DNA from: Histidinibacterium lentulum
Lineage (GTDB): Bacteria; Pseudomonadota; Alphaproteobacteria; Rhodobacterales; Rhodobacteraceae
Direction of reading: 5' to 3'
NCBI RefSeq assembly: GCF_003789055.1
Contig: NZ_ML119092.1
Span: forward strand, 71,267-123,241
Length of the DNA: 51,975 nt
In this document: positions 19,718 to 28,210 of the stretch, piece after piece
How positions within the stretch are numbered: position 1 is the stretch's first letter
Layout: every line of letters begins with the position of its first letter
Translations under genes and position numbers: made by a program
The notes under the pieces: model-generated
Told to the model about the DNA's origin: nothing
Databases searched by the model: none
The model's input: only the letters and a program-made list of their open reading frames with translations

Positions 19718-21255
19718 GCGGCGCTGCGGGCAGGACGGGGGAGGCCCCCGTCCTGCACCTCGAGGGGCTGAGCCGCCGGTTCGGGCAGGTGCAGGCGCTG
19801 GACCGCGTCTCTCTGACCCTGAGGGGCGGCGAGGTCCATGCGCTCATGGGCGAGAACGGGGCGGGGAAATCCACCCTGATCCGGCTCATGGCGGGGCTCG
19901 ACCGGCCCGACGCGGGGCGCATGGCGCTCGACGGCGCGGCGCTGCCCCCGGGGGCGCCCGCCGCCATGCGCGCGGCGGGGCTTCGGTTCATCCACCAGGA
20001 ACTCCATGCGGTCCGGGGCCTTTCGGTGGCCGAGAACATGCATCTCGATCACCCCTATCCGCGCAGGGCCGGCCTCGTGCACTGGCGCGCGCTGAACCGG
20101 GCGGCGGCGGAGGCTCTGGCGCGGCTCGGCGTGACCGATCTCGACGTGCGCCGGCCGATGACCGATCTCGGCACCGGCCAGCAGATGATCGCCCGCATCG
20201 CCGCCACGCTGATCGACGATGCAGGCGCGGGGGACAGGCCCGCCTGGCTCTACGTGATGGACGAGCCCACCGCCGCGCTGACGGGGGAGGAGGCGGAGCG
20301 ACTCTTCGAGGTCATCGGCGGGCTGACGGCGCGCGGGGCGGGGGTGCTCTATGTCTCGCACCGGATGCCCGAGGTGCTGCGCCTTGCGCAGCGGGTGACG
20401 GTGCTGCGCGACGGCCGGCACATCTCGACCCTGCCGCTTGCCGAGACCGGTCAGGAGCGGATCATCCGCGAGATGACGGGCCGCGATCTGTCGGCGCTCT
20501 TTCCCGAGCGCGGGCCCGACCCGCGCGGCGCGCCGGTGCTGGAGGCGCGCGGTCTCTCCGCGCCGGGTCTCCACGGCATCGACGTCACGCTGCGCTCGGG
20601 CGAGATCCTGGGCGTCGCCGGGCTTGCGGGGGCGGGACGGGGCGCGCTCCTGAGGGCGCTCATGGGCACGCTGCCCCGGACCGGGACGGTCACGCTCGCG
20701 GGCGCGCCCCTGGGCCGGACCCCCGCGCAGGCCTGGCGGCAGGGCCTCGCCTATATCCCGCGCGAGAGGCGCAGCGAGGGCCTGATGCTGCGCAGGGCGA
20801 TCACCGAGACGGTGTCGCTGCCGCACCTGGCTCGGCTGTCCCGCGCCGGGCTCTGGCTGTCGCCGCGCCGCCAGCGCGAGATTGCCGAGCGGCTTGGCCG
20901 GGATGTACGGCTCAAGGCCGCCTCGGTGGCGCAGGCCTGCGAGGAACTTTCGGGGGGCAACCAGCAGAAGGTGCTCTTTGCCCGGGCCCTGGCCGGACGG
21001 CCCCGGGTCCTGCTGCTCGACGAGCCGACGCGGGGCGTGGACGTGGGCGCGAAGTTCGATCTCTACCGGCTGATCCGGGGACTTGCCGCCGAGGGTGTGG
21101 CGGTGCTGCTTGCCTCCTCGGACCTGCCCGAGGTGCTGGGCCTTGCCGACCGCGTGCTGATCCTGCACGAGGGCCGCCTTGCGGGGGAAAGGGAGACGGC
21201 GGGAATGACCGAGGCAGACCTGTTGGCGGCCATCTACGGGGCGCGGGCGGCATGA
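19714..21255 (+). CDS. CUT2 sugar ABC transporter ATPase (RbsA type, two ABC domains)
   Basis: 513 residues from a GTG that overlaps the preceding stop (GTGA). Two fused nucleotide-binding domains are present. Domain 1 has Walker A MGENGAGKST (about 44-53), a divergent signature DLGTGQQM and MDEPTAALT. Domain 2 has a degenerate Walker A (GLAGAGRGALL), the canonical signature LSGGNQQK and LLDEPTRGVDVG. One degenerate site per polypeptide is normal in the RbsA/XylG class. It energises the permease at 21252 and overlaps it by 4 nt. Confidence 0.92.
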   Translation: MSGAAGRTGEAPVLHLEGLSRRFGQVQALDRVSLTLRGGEVHALMGENGAGKSTLIRLMAGLDRPDAGRMALDGAALPPGAPAAMRAAGLRFIHQELHAVRGLSVAENMHLDHPYPRRAGLVHWRALNRAAAEALARLGVTDLDVRRPMTDLGTGQQMIARIAATLIDDAGAGDRPAWLYVMDEPTAALTGEEAERLFEVIGGLTARGAGVLYVSHRMPEVLRLAQRVTVLRDGRHISTLPLAETGQERIIREMTGRDLSALFPERGPDPRGAPVLEARGLSAPGLHGIDVTLRSGEILGVAGLAGAGRGALLRALMGTLPRTGTVTLAGAPLGRTPAQAWRQGLAYIPRERRSEGLMLRRAITETVSLPHLARLSRAGLWLSPRRQREIAERLGRDVRLKAASVAQACEELSGGNQQKVLFARALAGRPRVLLLDEPTRGVDVGAKFDLYRLIRGLAAEGVAVLLASSDLPEVLGLADRVLILHEGRLAGERETAGMTEADLLAAIYGARAA

Positions 21256-22226
21256 GGGCGGGGCTGCGCCGCTTCGGCGGTCTGGCGGGGATGGTGGCCA
21301 TCGTGCTCTTCTTCGCCGTCTCGTTGCCCGACACCTTCCTGACGGCGCGCAACCTGCTCAACGTGACGCAGCAGGTGTCCATGCTCGCGGTGGTGGCGGC
21401 GACCATGACGGTGGTCATGGTGATGGGGGATTTCGACCTCTCCGTCGGCTCCATGGCCTCTCTGGCGGGGGTGGTCGCGGCCATGCTCTTCGTCGCGGGC
21501 TGGTCGATTCCCGCGGCGCTCGCGGGCGCGCTGGCGGTGGGGCTGCTCGGCGGGCTCTTCAACGGCGTGATGGTCAGCCTTGTGGGCATCCTGCCCTTCG
21601 TGGCCACGCTGGCGACGCTGACGGTATTCTCGGGCGCGGCCTTCCTGATCTCGGACGGGCGGACCATCTTCGGGCGCGACATCCCCGAGGCCTTCGGCGC
21701 CTTCGCGCGGGGCGGGCCGCAGGTTGCCACGGTGGACGACCGCGCGCTCCTGCTGCCGAACCTGACGCTGGTGGCGCTCGCGGTCATCCTGGTGGTCTGG
21801 GTCGTGCTGGAGCAGACGACCTACGGCCGCAGGCTCTACGCCATCGGCGGCAACCGGGAGGCGGCGGTGCTCGCCGGCGTTCCGGTGCGGGCGCTGCGGC
21901 TCTCGGCCTTCGCCTTCACCGGCGTCGGCGCCGCCGTCGCGGGGCTGATGTACGCCAGCCGCGTGGCCTCGGCGAATCCGACGCAGGGCGACGGGCTGAT
22001 GCTGACGGCCATCGCGGCGGTGTTCCTCGGCATGACGCTGACGCGGGACGGACAGCCGCGGGTGCTCGCCACCATGGCGGGGGTTCTGACGCTGGGAGTG
22101 CTCGACAATGGCCTCACGCAGATGCGGGTCGACAGCTACCTGCGCGAGGTTCTGGTGGGGGCGATCATCCTCGCCGCGGTGGGATTGTCGGCCATGGGAC
22201 GGCGGGGCCTGCGCGGGCGGGGCTGA
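21252..22226 (+). CDS. CUT2 sugar ABC transporter permease (RbsC type)
   Basis: 324 residues with eight or more hydrophobic spans. It includes the family's DFDLSVGSMASLAGVVAA stretch, GLFNGVMVSLVGILPFVATLATL and the C-terminal RLYAIGGNREAAVLAGVPV loop that contacts the ATPase. Start ATG 21252 overlaps the ATPase stop (ATGA). It is the last gene of the plus-strand importer operon; a small gene on the opposite strand ends 4 bp past its stop. Confidence 0.9.
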   Translation: MRAGLRRFGGLAGMVAIVLFFAVSLPDTFLTARNLLNVTQQVSMLAVVAATMTVVMVMGDFDLSVGSMASLAGVVAAMLFVAGWSIPAALAGALAVGLLGGLFNGVMVSLVGILPFVATLATLTVFSGAAFLISDGRTIFGRDIPEAFGAFARGGPQVATVDDRALLLPNLTLVALAVILVVWVVLEQTTYGRRLYAIGGNREAAVLAGVPVRALRLSAFAFTGVGAAVAGLMYASRVASANPTQGDGLMLTAIAAVFLGMTLTRDGQPRVLATMAGVLTLGVLDNGLTQMRVDSYLREVLVGAIILAAVGLSAMGRRGLRGRG

Positions 22227-22230
22227 GGGG

Positions 22231-22398
22231 TCAGCCGAGGCCGACGACAAGGGCCCCGAACGCGACAAGCGCGACGGCCGTGATCCAGAGCCAGCCGCGC
22301 TGATACAGCTCGCGTTCCGTCCCGCATTTGCCGCAGCGGGCTCCGAAGAACCGCATCCGATGCCCGCAGTCGCGACACCGAAAAAGACGTAGCGTCAT
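22231..22398 (-). CDS. 55-residue zinc-ribbon plus membrane-helix microprotein
   Basis: Small gene read directly from the minus strand (ATG at 22398, TGA at 22231-22233). The N-terminal half has two knuckles with four cysteines, C8-x2-C11 (CRDCG) and C22-x2-C25 (CGKCG), a classic zinc ribbon. The C-terminal half, residues 36-55, is a hydrophobic helix (WLWITAVALVAFGALVVGLG) that should span the membrane. The basic segment between them predicts the ribbon in the cytoplasm (positive-inside rule). An inverted repeat lies 16-36 bp upstream of the start. Function unknown; similar small ribbon/membrane proteins exist but I cannot name a family. Confidence 0.65.
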   Translation of the reverse strand: MTLRLFRCRDCGHRMRFFGARCGKCGTERELYQRGWLWITAVALVAFGALVVGLG

Positions 22399-22413
22399 GA
22401 TAAGCTTTCAGAA

Positions 22414-22434
22414 AATCGTGATGACACCACGATT
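22414..22434. promoter_or_regulatory. Inverted repeat upstream of microprotein gene
   Basis: AATCGTG (22414-22420) and CACGATT (22428-22434), a perfect 7-bp inverted repeat with a 7-nt spacer in an unusually AT-rich patch. Position relative to ATG 22398 suggests a promoter-overlapping operator; it could instead be a terminator for the amine operon ending at 22510. Confidence 0.45.
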
Positions 22435-22509
22435 AGTCCCGGCCTGAGAGAGGCGCCCCGGGATTTTAGGGGATGCTAACTTTTGGACAGGTATCCGAGC
22501 GTCGATTGC

Positions 22510-23814
22510 CTAGATCCCCAGCCGGTCCCGCAGCGAATACCAGGTCATCGCCAGCGTCAGCAGCGGCGCGCGGAAGGCCGCGCCACCGGGGAAGGCCGGC
22601 ACGGGCAGTCGCGCCAGCACATCGAACCGCGCGGTCCGGCCGAGGATCGCCTCGCCCAGCACCCGCCCGCACAGGAGCGACAGCGCCACGCCATGCCCGG
22701 AATAGCCGCCCGCCATCAGCACCCGGTCGGAAGACCGGGCGAGATAGGGCACGCGGTTCATGGTGATGGCGAGGGTTCCGCCCCAGTGATGGGTGATCCC
22801 GACACCGCGAAGCTGCGGAAAGAGCCGCTCCATCCGCGCGCGAAGGGCCGTCAGGATGTCCTTGGGAAAGCCGATGGAATAGCTCTCGCGCCCGCCGAAG
22901 AGCAGGCGCCGGTCCTCGGAGAGGCGGAAGTAGTTCACCACGAACTTGTCGTCGGCCACGGCCACGTCGCGGGTCAGAACCTCGTCCGCCCGGGCGCCCA
23001 GCGGTTCGGTCGCGGCGATGAAGCTGTTGATCGGCATGACGCGCGCCGCATAGGCGCGGTCCAGCCCCGGCAGGTAGCCGTTGCCCGCGAGGATCGCGTG
23101 CCCGGCCCTGACGCGGCCCCCGGGCGTCGTCAGCAGCACCCCGGCCCCGGTGTCGTCCACCCCGGTGACCTCGGTCGTCTCGTGGATCACCGCGCCCGCG
23201 GCCTCGGCGGCGGCGGCGAGGCCGAGGCACAGCCGGAGCGGGTGCACGTGCCCGCCGTGCTCGTCGAGCATCCCGCCCTTGTAGACCGGGGAGCGGCAGA
23301 TCGCGGCGAAGTCCTCGCGGTCGAGCCAGGTGGACTGGAAGCCATAGGTCTCGACCAGCCAGTCGGCATAGCGGCGCTTCTCGCGCGCGTCCGCGACGTC
23401 CCACGTCCCGTGGAGCAGCCCGGTCGTGAAGCGGGCGTCCGGCGCGTGGCGGGCGGCGGTGCTCGCCACCATGTCCCGCGCCTCGATGCCGATGTCCCAG
23501 AGGTGCCGCGCCGTGTCCGGCCCCAGCCGTTTCGCAAGATCCCGCTGGTCCATGTTGAACCCCGCGCTGACCTGCCCGCCGTTGCGCCCCGAGGCGCCGA
23601 AGCCAACGCGATGGGCCTCGAGCACGACGACGCTCAGCCCCGCCTCCGCGAGAGTCAGCGCCGCCGACAGCCCGGTGTAGCCCGCCCCGACGATGGCCAC
23701 GTCGGCGGTCCGCTCTCCCTCCAGCGCCGGGCGCGGGGGGGCGGGCGTCGCCGTCTCGGCGTACCAGCTCGCCGGATATTCCCCGGCGCGGTCGTTGCGG
23801 TGGAGCGGGTTCAT
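22510..23814 (-). CDS. FAD-dependent oxidoreductase, PuuB (γ-glutamylputrescine oxidase) like
   Basis: 434 residues. N-terminal PASWYAETA precedes the dinucleotide-binding motif VAIVGAGYTGLSAALTLAEAG (quoted core VGAGYTGLSAAL, about residues 40-52). ARTGRNGGQ-type segment appears as FGASGRNGGQVSAGF, and the C-terminal FAD stretch is VLMAGGYSGHGVALS. This is the DAO/GlpO-like family that includes PuuB, which oxidises γ-glutamylated amines to aldehydes. It is the last gene of the minus-strand amine operon and lies 4 nt after the upstream ligase stop. Other amine or imino-acid substrates are possible. Confidence 0.83.
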   Translation of the reverse strand: MNPLHRNDRAGEYPASWYAETATPAPPRPALEGERTADVAIVGAGYTGLSAALTLAEAGLSVVVLEAHRVGFGASGRNGGQVSAGFNMDQRDLAKRLGPDTARHLWDIGIEARDMVASTAARHAPDARFTTGLLHGTWDVADAREKRRYADWLVETYGFQSTWLDREDFAAICRSPVYKGGMLDEHGGHVHPLRLCLGLAAAAEAAGAVIHETTEVTGVDDTGAGVLLTTPGGRVRAGHAILAGNGYLPGLDRAYAARVMPINSFIAATEPLGARADEVLTRDVAVADDKFVVNYFRLSEDRRLLFGGRESYSIGFPKDILTALRARMERLFPQLRGVGITHHWGGTLAITMNRVPYLARSSDRVLMAGGYSGHGVALSLLCGRVLGEAILGRTARFDVLARLPVPAFPGGAAFRAPLLTLAMTWYSLRDRLGI

Positions 23815-23818
23815 GGGC

Positions 23819-25171
23819 CTAGACGTTCAGCAGCAGATGCTCGCGCTCCCAGGGGGAGATCACCTGCAGGAACTCGTCGTATTCCGCGCGCTTGACCACG
23901 GAATAGACCCGCGCGAACTCGGGATGCAGCACCTCGTGCAGGTCCTTGGCGGCATCGAAGAGGTCGAGCGCGGCATAGACGCCCCGCGGGATCGCGTCCT
24001 CGGCCTCGTAGGCGTCGCCGTGGAACCGCTTGTCCGGCCAGATTTCCTGCATCAGCCCGAGATACCCGCAGGCGAGCGATCCCGCGATCCCGAGATAGGG
24101 GTTGCAGTCCATCCCCGCGATCCGGTTCTCGATCCGGCGGCTCGCGTGGTCGGAAATCGGCACGCGGATGCCCGTCGTGCGGTTGTCGCGGCCCCATTCG
24201 AGGTTGATCGGGGCCGCGTGGTCCTTGACGTAGCGGCGGTAGGAGTTGACGTAGGGCGCCATCAGCGCCACCGCGCTCGGCAGATGCTCCTGCAACCCGC
24301 CGATGAAGTGGAAGAAGGCGTCCGTCTCGCCGCCCGCGGGCCCCGAGAAGATGTTGCGCCCCTTCTCGTCGATCACCGAGTGATGGACGTGCATGGCGCT
24401 TCCGGGCTCGCCCTCGATGGGTTTCGCCATGAAGGTGGCGAAGCAGTCGTGCTTCAGCGCGGCTTCCCGGATCAGCCGCTTGAAGTAGAAGATCGTGTCG
24501 GCGAGCGTCACCGGATCGCCGTGGCGCAGGTTGATCTCGAGCTGGCCCGCGCCGCCCTCCTGGGTGATGCCGTCGATCTCGAAGCCCTGGATCTCCGCCC
24601 ATTCGTAGATGTCGTCGATGACCGGGCCGTATTCGTCGACGGCCGTCATGGAATAGGCCTGCCGCGCGGCGGCGGGTCGGCCGGTGCGGCCGGTCATGGG
24701 CTCGATGGCCTTTGCGGGGTCGATGTTGCGGCCGATCAGGTAGAATTCCATCTCGGGCGCCACCACCGGGTGCCAGCCCTGCGCCTTGTAGAGCTCGACC
24801 ACCCGTTTCAGCACGTTGCGGGGTGCCGTGGGCACGGGCTGGCCCTTCTGGTCGAAGGCGTCATGGATCACCTGAAGCGTGCCGTCCTCGGCCCAGGGGG
24901 CGGCGGTGGCGGTGGCCATGTCGGGCTTCAGGATCATGTCGGGCTCGGTAAAGCCGTCGGTGGCGGCCTCTCCCCAGTCGCCTGTGATCGTCTGGTAGAA
25001 GATCGAGTTGGGCAGGTGGAAATGCCGGAGCGTGGCGAATTTCGTCGCCGGGACGGCCTTGCCGCGGGCGATGCCCGGCAGGTCCGCGATGACGCATTCC
25101 ACCTCGTCGAGCCTGTGCCGCTCGACATAGGCCTGGGCGGCGGGGGGCAGCTTGTCGGTCCAGTCGGTCAT
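23819..25171 (-). CDS. Glutamine-synthetase-family γ-glutamyl-amine ligase (PuuA-like)
   Basis: 450 residues from ATG 25171 (overlaps the amidotransferase stop). Glutamine synthetase fold: VAPEMEFYLIG (metal Glu), GAGQLEINLRHGD, the ATP/metal segment SAMHVHHSV, and RRIENRIAGMDCNPYLGIAG in the glutamate-binding region. It lacks the adenylylation-loop features of GlnA and resembles PuuA, which couples glutamate to putrescine. It is the second such ligase in the operon; the other, at 25964-27289, is clearly divergent, so the two probably differ in amine preference (inference). Confidence 0.85.
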   Translation of the reverse strand: MTDWTDKLPPAAQAYVERHRLDEVECVIADLPGIARGKAVPATKFATLRHFHLPNSIFYQTITGDWGEAATDGFTEPDMILKPDMATATAAPWAEDGTLQVIHDAFDQKGQPVPTAPRNVLKRVVELYKAQGWHPVVAPEMEFYLIGRNIDPAKAIEPMTGRTGRPAAARQAYSMTAVDEYGPVIDDIYEWAEIQGFEIDGITQEGGAGQLEINLRHGDPVTLADTIFYFKRLIREAALKHDCFATFMAKPIEGEPGSAMHVHHSVIDEKGRNIFSGPAGGETDAFFHFIGGLQEHLPSAVALMAPYVNSYRRYVKDHAAPINLEWGRDNRTTGIRVPISDHASRRIENRIAGMDCNPYLGIAGSLACGYLGLMQEIWPDKRFHGDAYEAEDAIPRGVYAALDLFDAAKDLHEVLHPEFARVYSVVKRAEYDEFLQVISPWEREHLLLNV

Positions 25172-25845
25172 GCCCGGCGCTCCGTGAAGAAGCGCGAGAT
25201 GCGCTCGGCGAGGGCCGCGTTGGCCACCGGCGCTCCGATGCTGGCGCGCGCGGCCTCCAGCCGGTCGGAGGGCAGGGCGTCGCCCCGGTGCGCGATCAGG
25301 CCCTCGAGGAAAGGCCGGTCGAACTCGGGATGGGCCTGCACGGTGAACGCCCGGTCGCCGTAGAGGAGCGCGGCGTGCCGGCAATGCGGATGGGTCGCCA
25401 GGGTGCGCGCCTCCGCGGGCGCCTCCGTCACCTGATCCTGGTGCCAGGCGTGGAGCGGGACCTCCTCGCCCTGCCAGTCGTAGACGACGCGGCCCGCGGA
25501 CCATCCGCCCGCGAACTTCTCCACCTTGCCGCCGAGGGCCTGGGCCAGCACCTGATGGCCGAAGCAGATGCCCACGATGGGCACGCCTGCGCCATTGGCG
25601 GCGCGCAGGAAGGTCTCGAGCAGGGGGATGAACGGCAGGTCCTCGTAGGCGCCGTGGCGTGAGCCGGTGACGAGCCAGCCCTGGGCGGCCTCGGGGCCGG
25701 GGGGAAACTCCATGTCGACCACGTTCCAGGTCGAGAAGGTGAAGTCGCGCCCCTCGAGAAGCCGCTCGAAGAGCTGCGCGTAGTCGCCGTGGTCGTGGGC
25801 CAGTGCCTCGGGGGCATGGCCGGTCTGAAGGATGCCGATGTGCAT
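25168..25845 (-). CDS. Class-I glutamine amidotransferase-like hydrolase
   Basis: 225 residues. Catalytic Cys in GICFGHQVLA (about residues 92-101), and the His/Glu pair in VQAHPEFD (about 171-178). It is of the GMP-synthase amidotransferase type, not the C26 peptidase type of E. coli PuuD. Between two γ-glutamyl ligases it may release the γ-glutamyl group from a pathway intermediate, the job PuuD performs (inference). It overlaps the downstream ligase start (ATGA). A plausible promoter lies 27-55 bp upstream. Confidence 0.82.
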   Translation of the reverse strand: MHIGILQTGHAPEALAHDHGDYAQLFERLLEGRDFTFSTWNVVDMEFPPGPEAAQGWLVTGSRHGAYEDLPFIPLLETFLRAANGAGVPIVGICFGHQVLAQALGGKVEKFAGGWSAGRVVYDWQGEEVPLHAWHQDQVTEAPAEARTLATHPHCRHAALLYGDRAFTVQAHPEFDRPFLEGLIAHRGDALPSDRLEAARASIGAPVANAALAERISRFFTERRA

Positions 25846-25871
25846 GAAACACCTGGGTGAGGAATGGAGCG

Positions 25872-25900
25872 AAACTAAGCCTGCCGCGGAGTATGCTCAA
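25872..25900 (-). promoter_or_regulatory. Predicted promoter for amidotransferase/ligase/oxidase genes
   Basis: On the minus strand TTGAGC (25895-25900) and TAGTTT (25872-25877) are separated by exactly 17 bp, a reasonable σ70-like pair 27 bp before the ATG at 25845. An internal promoter here would allow the last three genes to be expressed apart from the transporter. Confidence 0.4.
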
Positions 25901-25901
25901 G

Positions 25902-25933
25902 CCCCCGCCGACCTGCGGCAATCCGGGCGGGGG
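25902..25933. terminator. Hairpin in ligase-amidotransferase gap
   Basis: CCCCCGCC (25902-25909) pairs with GGCGGGGG (25926-25933), 16-nt loop, between the stop of the upstream ligase (25964) and the predicted promoter. May end or attenuate the transporter-ligase transcript. No T-run. Confidence 0.4.
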
Positions 25934-25963
25934 TGGAACGGGTCGGCGCCTCGCCCGCCCGGG

Positions 25964-27289
25964 TCACACCGTGTCGAGGTAGAGGTCCACCTTCTCGCGC
26001 TCGGAGAGTTCTGCGACGTAATGCAGTTCCTGTCGCTTCGTCGCGACGAAGTTCGACACCAGCTCACGCGGGAAGATGCGCGCCACCTGCGGGCAGCTGT
26101 CGAAGGCGTCGATGGCCTCGGCCCAGGTGCCCGGAAGCTGCGGCAGGTCCTGCGCATAGGCATTGCCGGTGACCGGCGGTGGCGGTTCGACGGCGTCCTC
26201 GAGCCCGGCGAGCACCCCGCCGAGGATCGCGGCGAGCATCAGGTAGGGATTCACGTCGCCCCCCGCCACGCGGTGCTCGATCCGGCGCGCGGCGGGCGCG
26301 CCCGCGGGCACGCGCAGCGCCACGGTGCGGTTCTCGTAGCCCCAGCCCACCGAGGTGGGCGCGTGGCTGTCGGGCACCAGCCGGTCGTAGGAGGTGGCAT
26401 GGGGAAAGAACACCAGCGTCGAGCCGGGCATCGCGGCGAGGCATCCCGCCACCGCGTGCCGCAGCGCGTCCGACCCCTGCGGGCCGCCGTCGTCGAAGAT
26501 GTTGCGCCCCTCGGCATCGAGCACCGAGACATGGACGTGCATCCCGTTGCCGGAATAATCCTCGTAGGGCTTCGCCATGAACGACGCGGCAAAGCCGTGC
26601 TTGCGGGCGATGCCGCGCACCAGGAGCTTGAAGAGCCAGGCGTCGTCGGCCGCCTTCATCGCGGTCTCGTGGCTCAGGTTCACCTCGAACTGGCCGATCC
26701 CCGCCTCGCTGATCGCGGTGTCGGCGGGAATGTTCATGTCCTCGCAGCCGTCGTAGATGTCGGTGAAGAAATTGTCGAAGGCATCGAGGGCGCGCAGGCT
26801 CAGGATCTCGGCGCCCTGCCGCCGCTTGCCGGAGCGGGGGCTGGGCGGCACGCGCAGGCGCGGGCCGGTGTCGTCGATCACGTAGAACTCGAGCTCGGTG
26901 CCCACGACGGGCGTCAGCCCGCGGGCGGCGAAGCGGTCGAGCACCGCCGCCAGCGCATGGCGCGGGTCGCCGGCGAAGGGAGTGCCGTCCTCGCGGAACA
27001 TCCAGAGCGGCAGAAGTGCTGTGGGCGCATTCAGCCAGGGCATCGGCAGGAAGCCCCGCTCGGTGGCGCGCGCGACGCCGTCGGGATCGCCGCTTTCGAA
27101 GACGAGCGGGCTGTCGTCGATGTCCTCGCCCCAGATGTCGAGATTCAGGACAGAGAGCGGAAAGCGCGTCCCGCTGGAGATGGCCGATTCCGCGGTGCGG
27201 CGGGGCAGGCGCTTCCCGCGCGCCACGCCGTTGAGATCGGCCGCGGCCACGCGGATGGTGCGGATGTCTGGATGATCGCCGAGGTTCAT
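25964..27289 (-). CDS. Glutamine-synthetase-family ligase, second copy
   Basis: 441 residues from ATG 27289, 5 nt after the permease stop. Conserved features: VGTELEFYVID, GIGQFEVNLSHE, GNGMHVHVSVLD, GWGYENRTVALRVP and RRIEHRVAGGDVNPYLMLAA. The N-terminal β-grasp-like region has ADLNGVARGKRLP. As with its paralogue at 23819, it belongs to the γ-glutamyl-polyamine/amine ligase branch rather than GlnA. Being directly attached to the transporter genes, it probably acts on the imported compound (inference). Activity on an amine, amide or amino-alcohol cannot be told apart from sequence. Confidence 0.85.
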   Translation of the reverse strand: MNLGDHPDIRTIRVAAADLNGVARGKRLPRRTAESAISSGTRFPLSVLNLDIWGEDIDDSPLVFESGDPDGVARATERGFLPMPWLNAPTALLPLWMFREDGTPFAGDPRHALAAVLDRFAARGLTPVVGTELEFYVIDDTGPRLRVPPSPRSGKRRQGAEILSLRALDAFDNFFTDIYDGCEDMNIPADTAISEAGIGQFEVNLSHETAMKAADDAWLFKLLVRGIARKHGFAASFMAKPYEDYSGNGMHVHVSVLDAEGRNIFDDGGPQGSDALRHAVAGCLAAMPGSTLVFFPHATSYDRLVPDSHAPTSVGWGYENRTVALRVPAGAPAARRIEHRVAGGDVNPYLMLAAILGGVLAGLEDAVEPPPPVTGNAYAQDLPQLPGTWAEAIDAFDSCPQVARIFPRELVSNFVATKRQELHYVAELSEREKVDLYLDTV

Positions 27290-27294
27290 GTCTG

Positions 27295-28107
27295 TCAGCG
27301 CATCAGCGCTGCTCCGGGACGCAGGCGCAGACCGCGCCGCTGGTTCTGAGGCAGATGCCTGTTGAGACGGCGGTTGGCCAGCCCCATCGCGCCGATGATC
27401 CCGAGCGTGACGAGGATGAAATAGACCGCGAGGATCGGGTAGGGAACGAAGGGATTGAAGGTCTTGTCGGCGAAATAGCTCGCGTAATAGAGCGCGTCGC
27501 CCATCTGCTGGCGCGCCGGAAAACCGGAGAAGAAGACGAGCGTCGTGGCGTGGAACAGAAAGATCGCCTCGTTCGTGTAGGCGGGCCATGCAAGCCGCAG
27601 CATCGTGGGCCATGTCACACGCCGGAACTTCGCCCATCCCGAGAGGCCATAGGCGTCGGCGGCCTCGAGATCGCCCTTGGGGATGGATTGCAGCGCACCG
27701 TGGAAGATCTCGCCGGAATAGGCGGCGGTGTTCAGGAACAGGACCAGCGCCGCCCCGAGCCAGGCGGAGGTGAAGGGATCGAAGAACGGATAGGCCGATT
27801 TCAGCGACAGGAAGCTGAAATAGGCGAAGAAGAACTGGATGAAGAGCGGCGAGCCGCGGAAGAGGAAGATGAACCATTCCGAAGGTTTGCGAAGCCAGGG
27901 GTTGTCCTGCGCCTTGCCCACGGCCACGGCGGTGGCCAGAAAGAAGCCGGTCACGAGGGCGACAAGCCCGAAATAGACATTCCAGATCATGCCCGAGCCG
28001 ATGAGGGTGATCTGCTGGCAGAGCGTGAACTCCGACCGCGGCAGGAGCCGCTCCCCGATCCCGAGGGACCTGAGGCCGTAATCGGCGATGGTCTCCCAAC
28101 AGCTCAT
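27295..28107 (-). CDS. Polar amino-acid-type ABC transporter permease (HisM type)
   Basis: 270 residues. Several membrane spans (GLVALVTGFFLATAVAVG, AWLGAALVLFLNTAAYSGEIF). The family's RGSPLFIQFFFAYF stretch is present, and the cytoplasmic loop GALQSIPKGDLEAADAYGLS contacts the ATPase. Pairs with the HisQ-type permease at 28211, from which it is separated by a 103-bp gap holding the hairpin/repeat element. Start ATG 28107; the C-terminus is basic (RRLNRHLPQNQRRGLRLR). Confidence 0.88.
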   Translation of the reverse strand: MSCWETIADYGLRSLGIGERLLPRSEFTLCQQITLIGSGMIWNVYFGLVALVTGFFLATAVAVGKAQDNPWLRKPSEWFIFLFRGSPLFIQFFFAYFSFLSLKSAYPFFDPFTSAWLGAALVLFLNTAAYSGEIFHGALQSIPKGDLEAADAYGLSGWAKFRRVTWPTMLRLAWPAYTNEAIFLFHATTLVFFSGFPARQQMGDALYYASYFADKTFNPFVPYPILAVYFILVTLGIIGAMGLANRRLNRHLPQNQRRGLRLRPGAALMR

Positions 28108-28129
28108 GGCGCGGCGCTCCGGGGCGCGC

Positions 28130-28198
28130 GGGGCAGGGGGGCCTGCCCCCCGTCCGCGGTGCGGACTCCCCCCGGGATATTTCCGGCCAGAAAAGGAG
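28130..28198 (+). repeat. Intergenic repeat element copy B with two hairpins
   Basis: Hairpin GGGGCAGG/CCTGCCCC (28130-28137 with 28142-28149) and hairpin GTCCGC/GCGGAC (28152-28157 with 28161-28166) are followed by CCCGGGATATTTCCGGCCAG (28171-28190) and AAAAGGAG. It sits between two permease genes of the minus-strand operon. In transcript orientation it reads TTTTCTGGCCGGAAATATCC and then the hairpins, as in copy D. Confidence 0.65.
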
Positions 28199-28210
28199 CG
28201 GAAGGGGCGC

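Noticed and set aside
25168..25845. PuuD-type γ-glutamyl-GABA hydrolase
   Set aside because: The motifs are of the GMP-synthase amidotransferase type, not peptidase C26; only a functional analogy is proposed.
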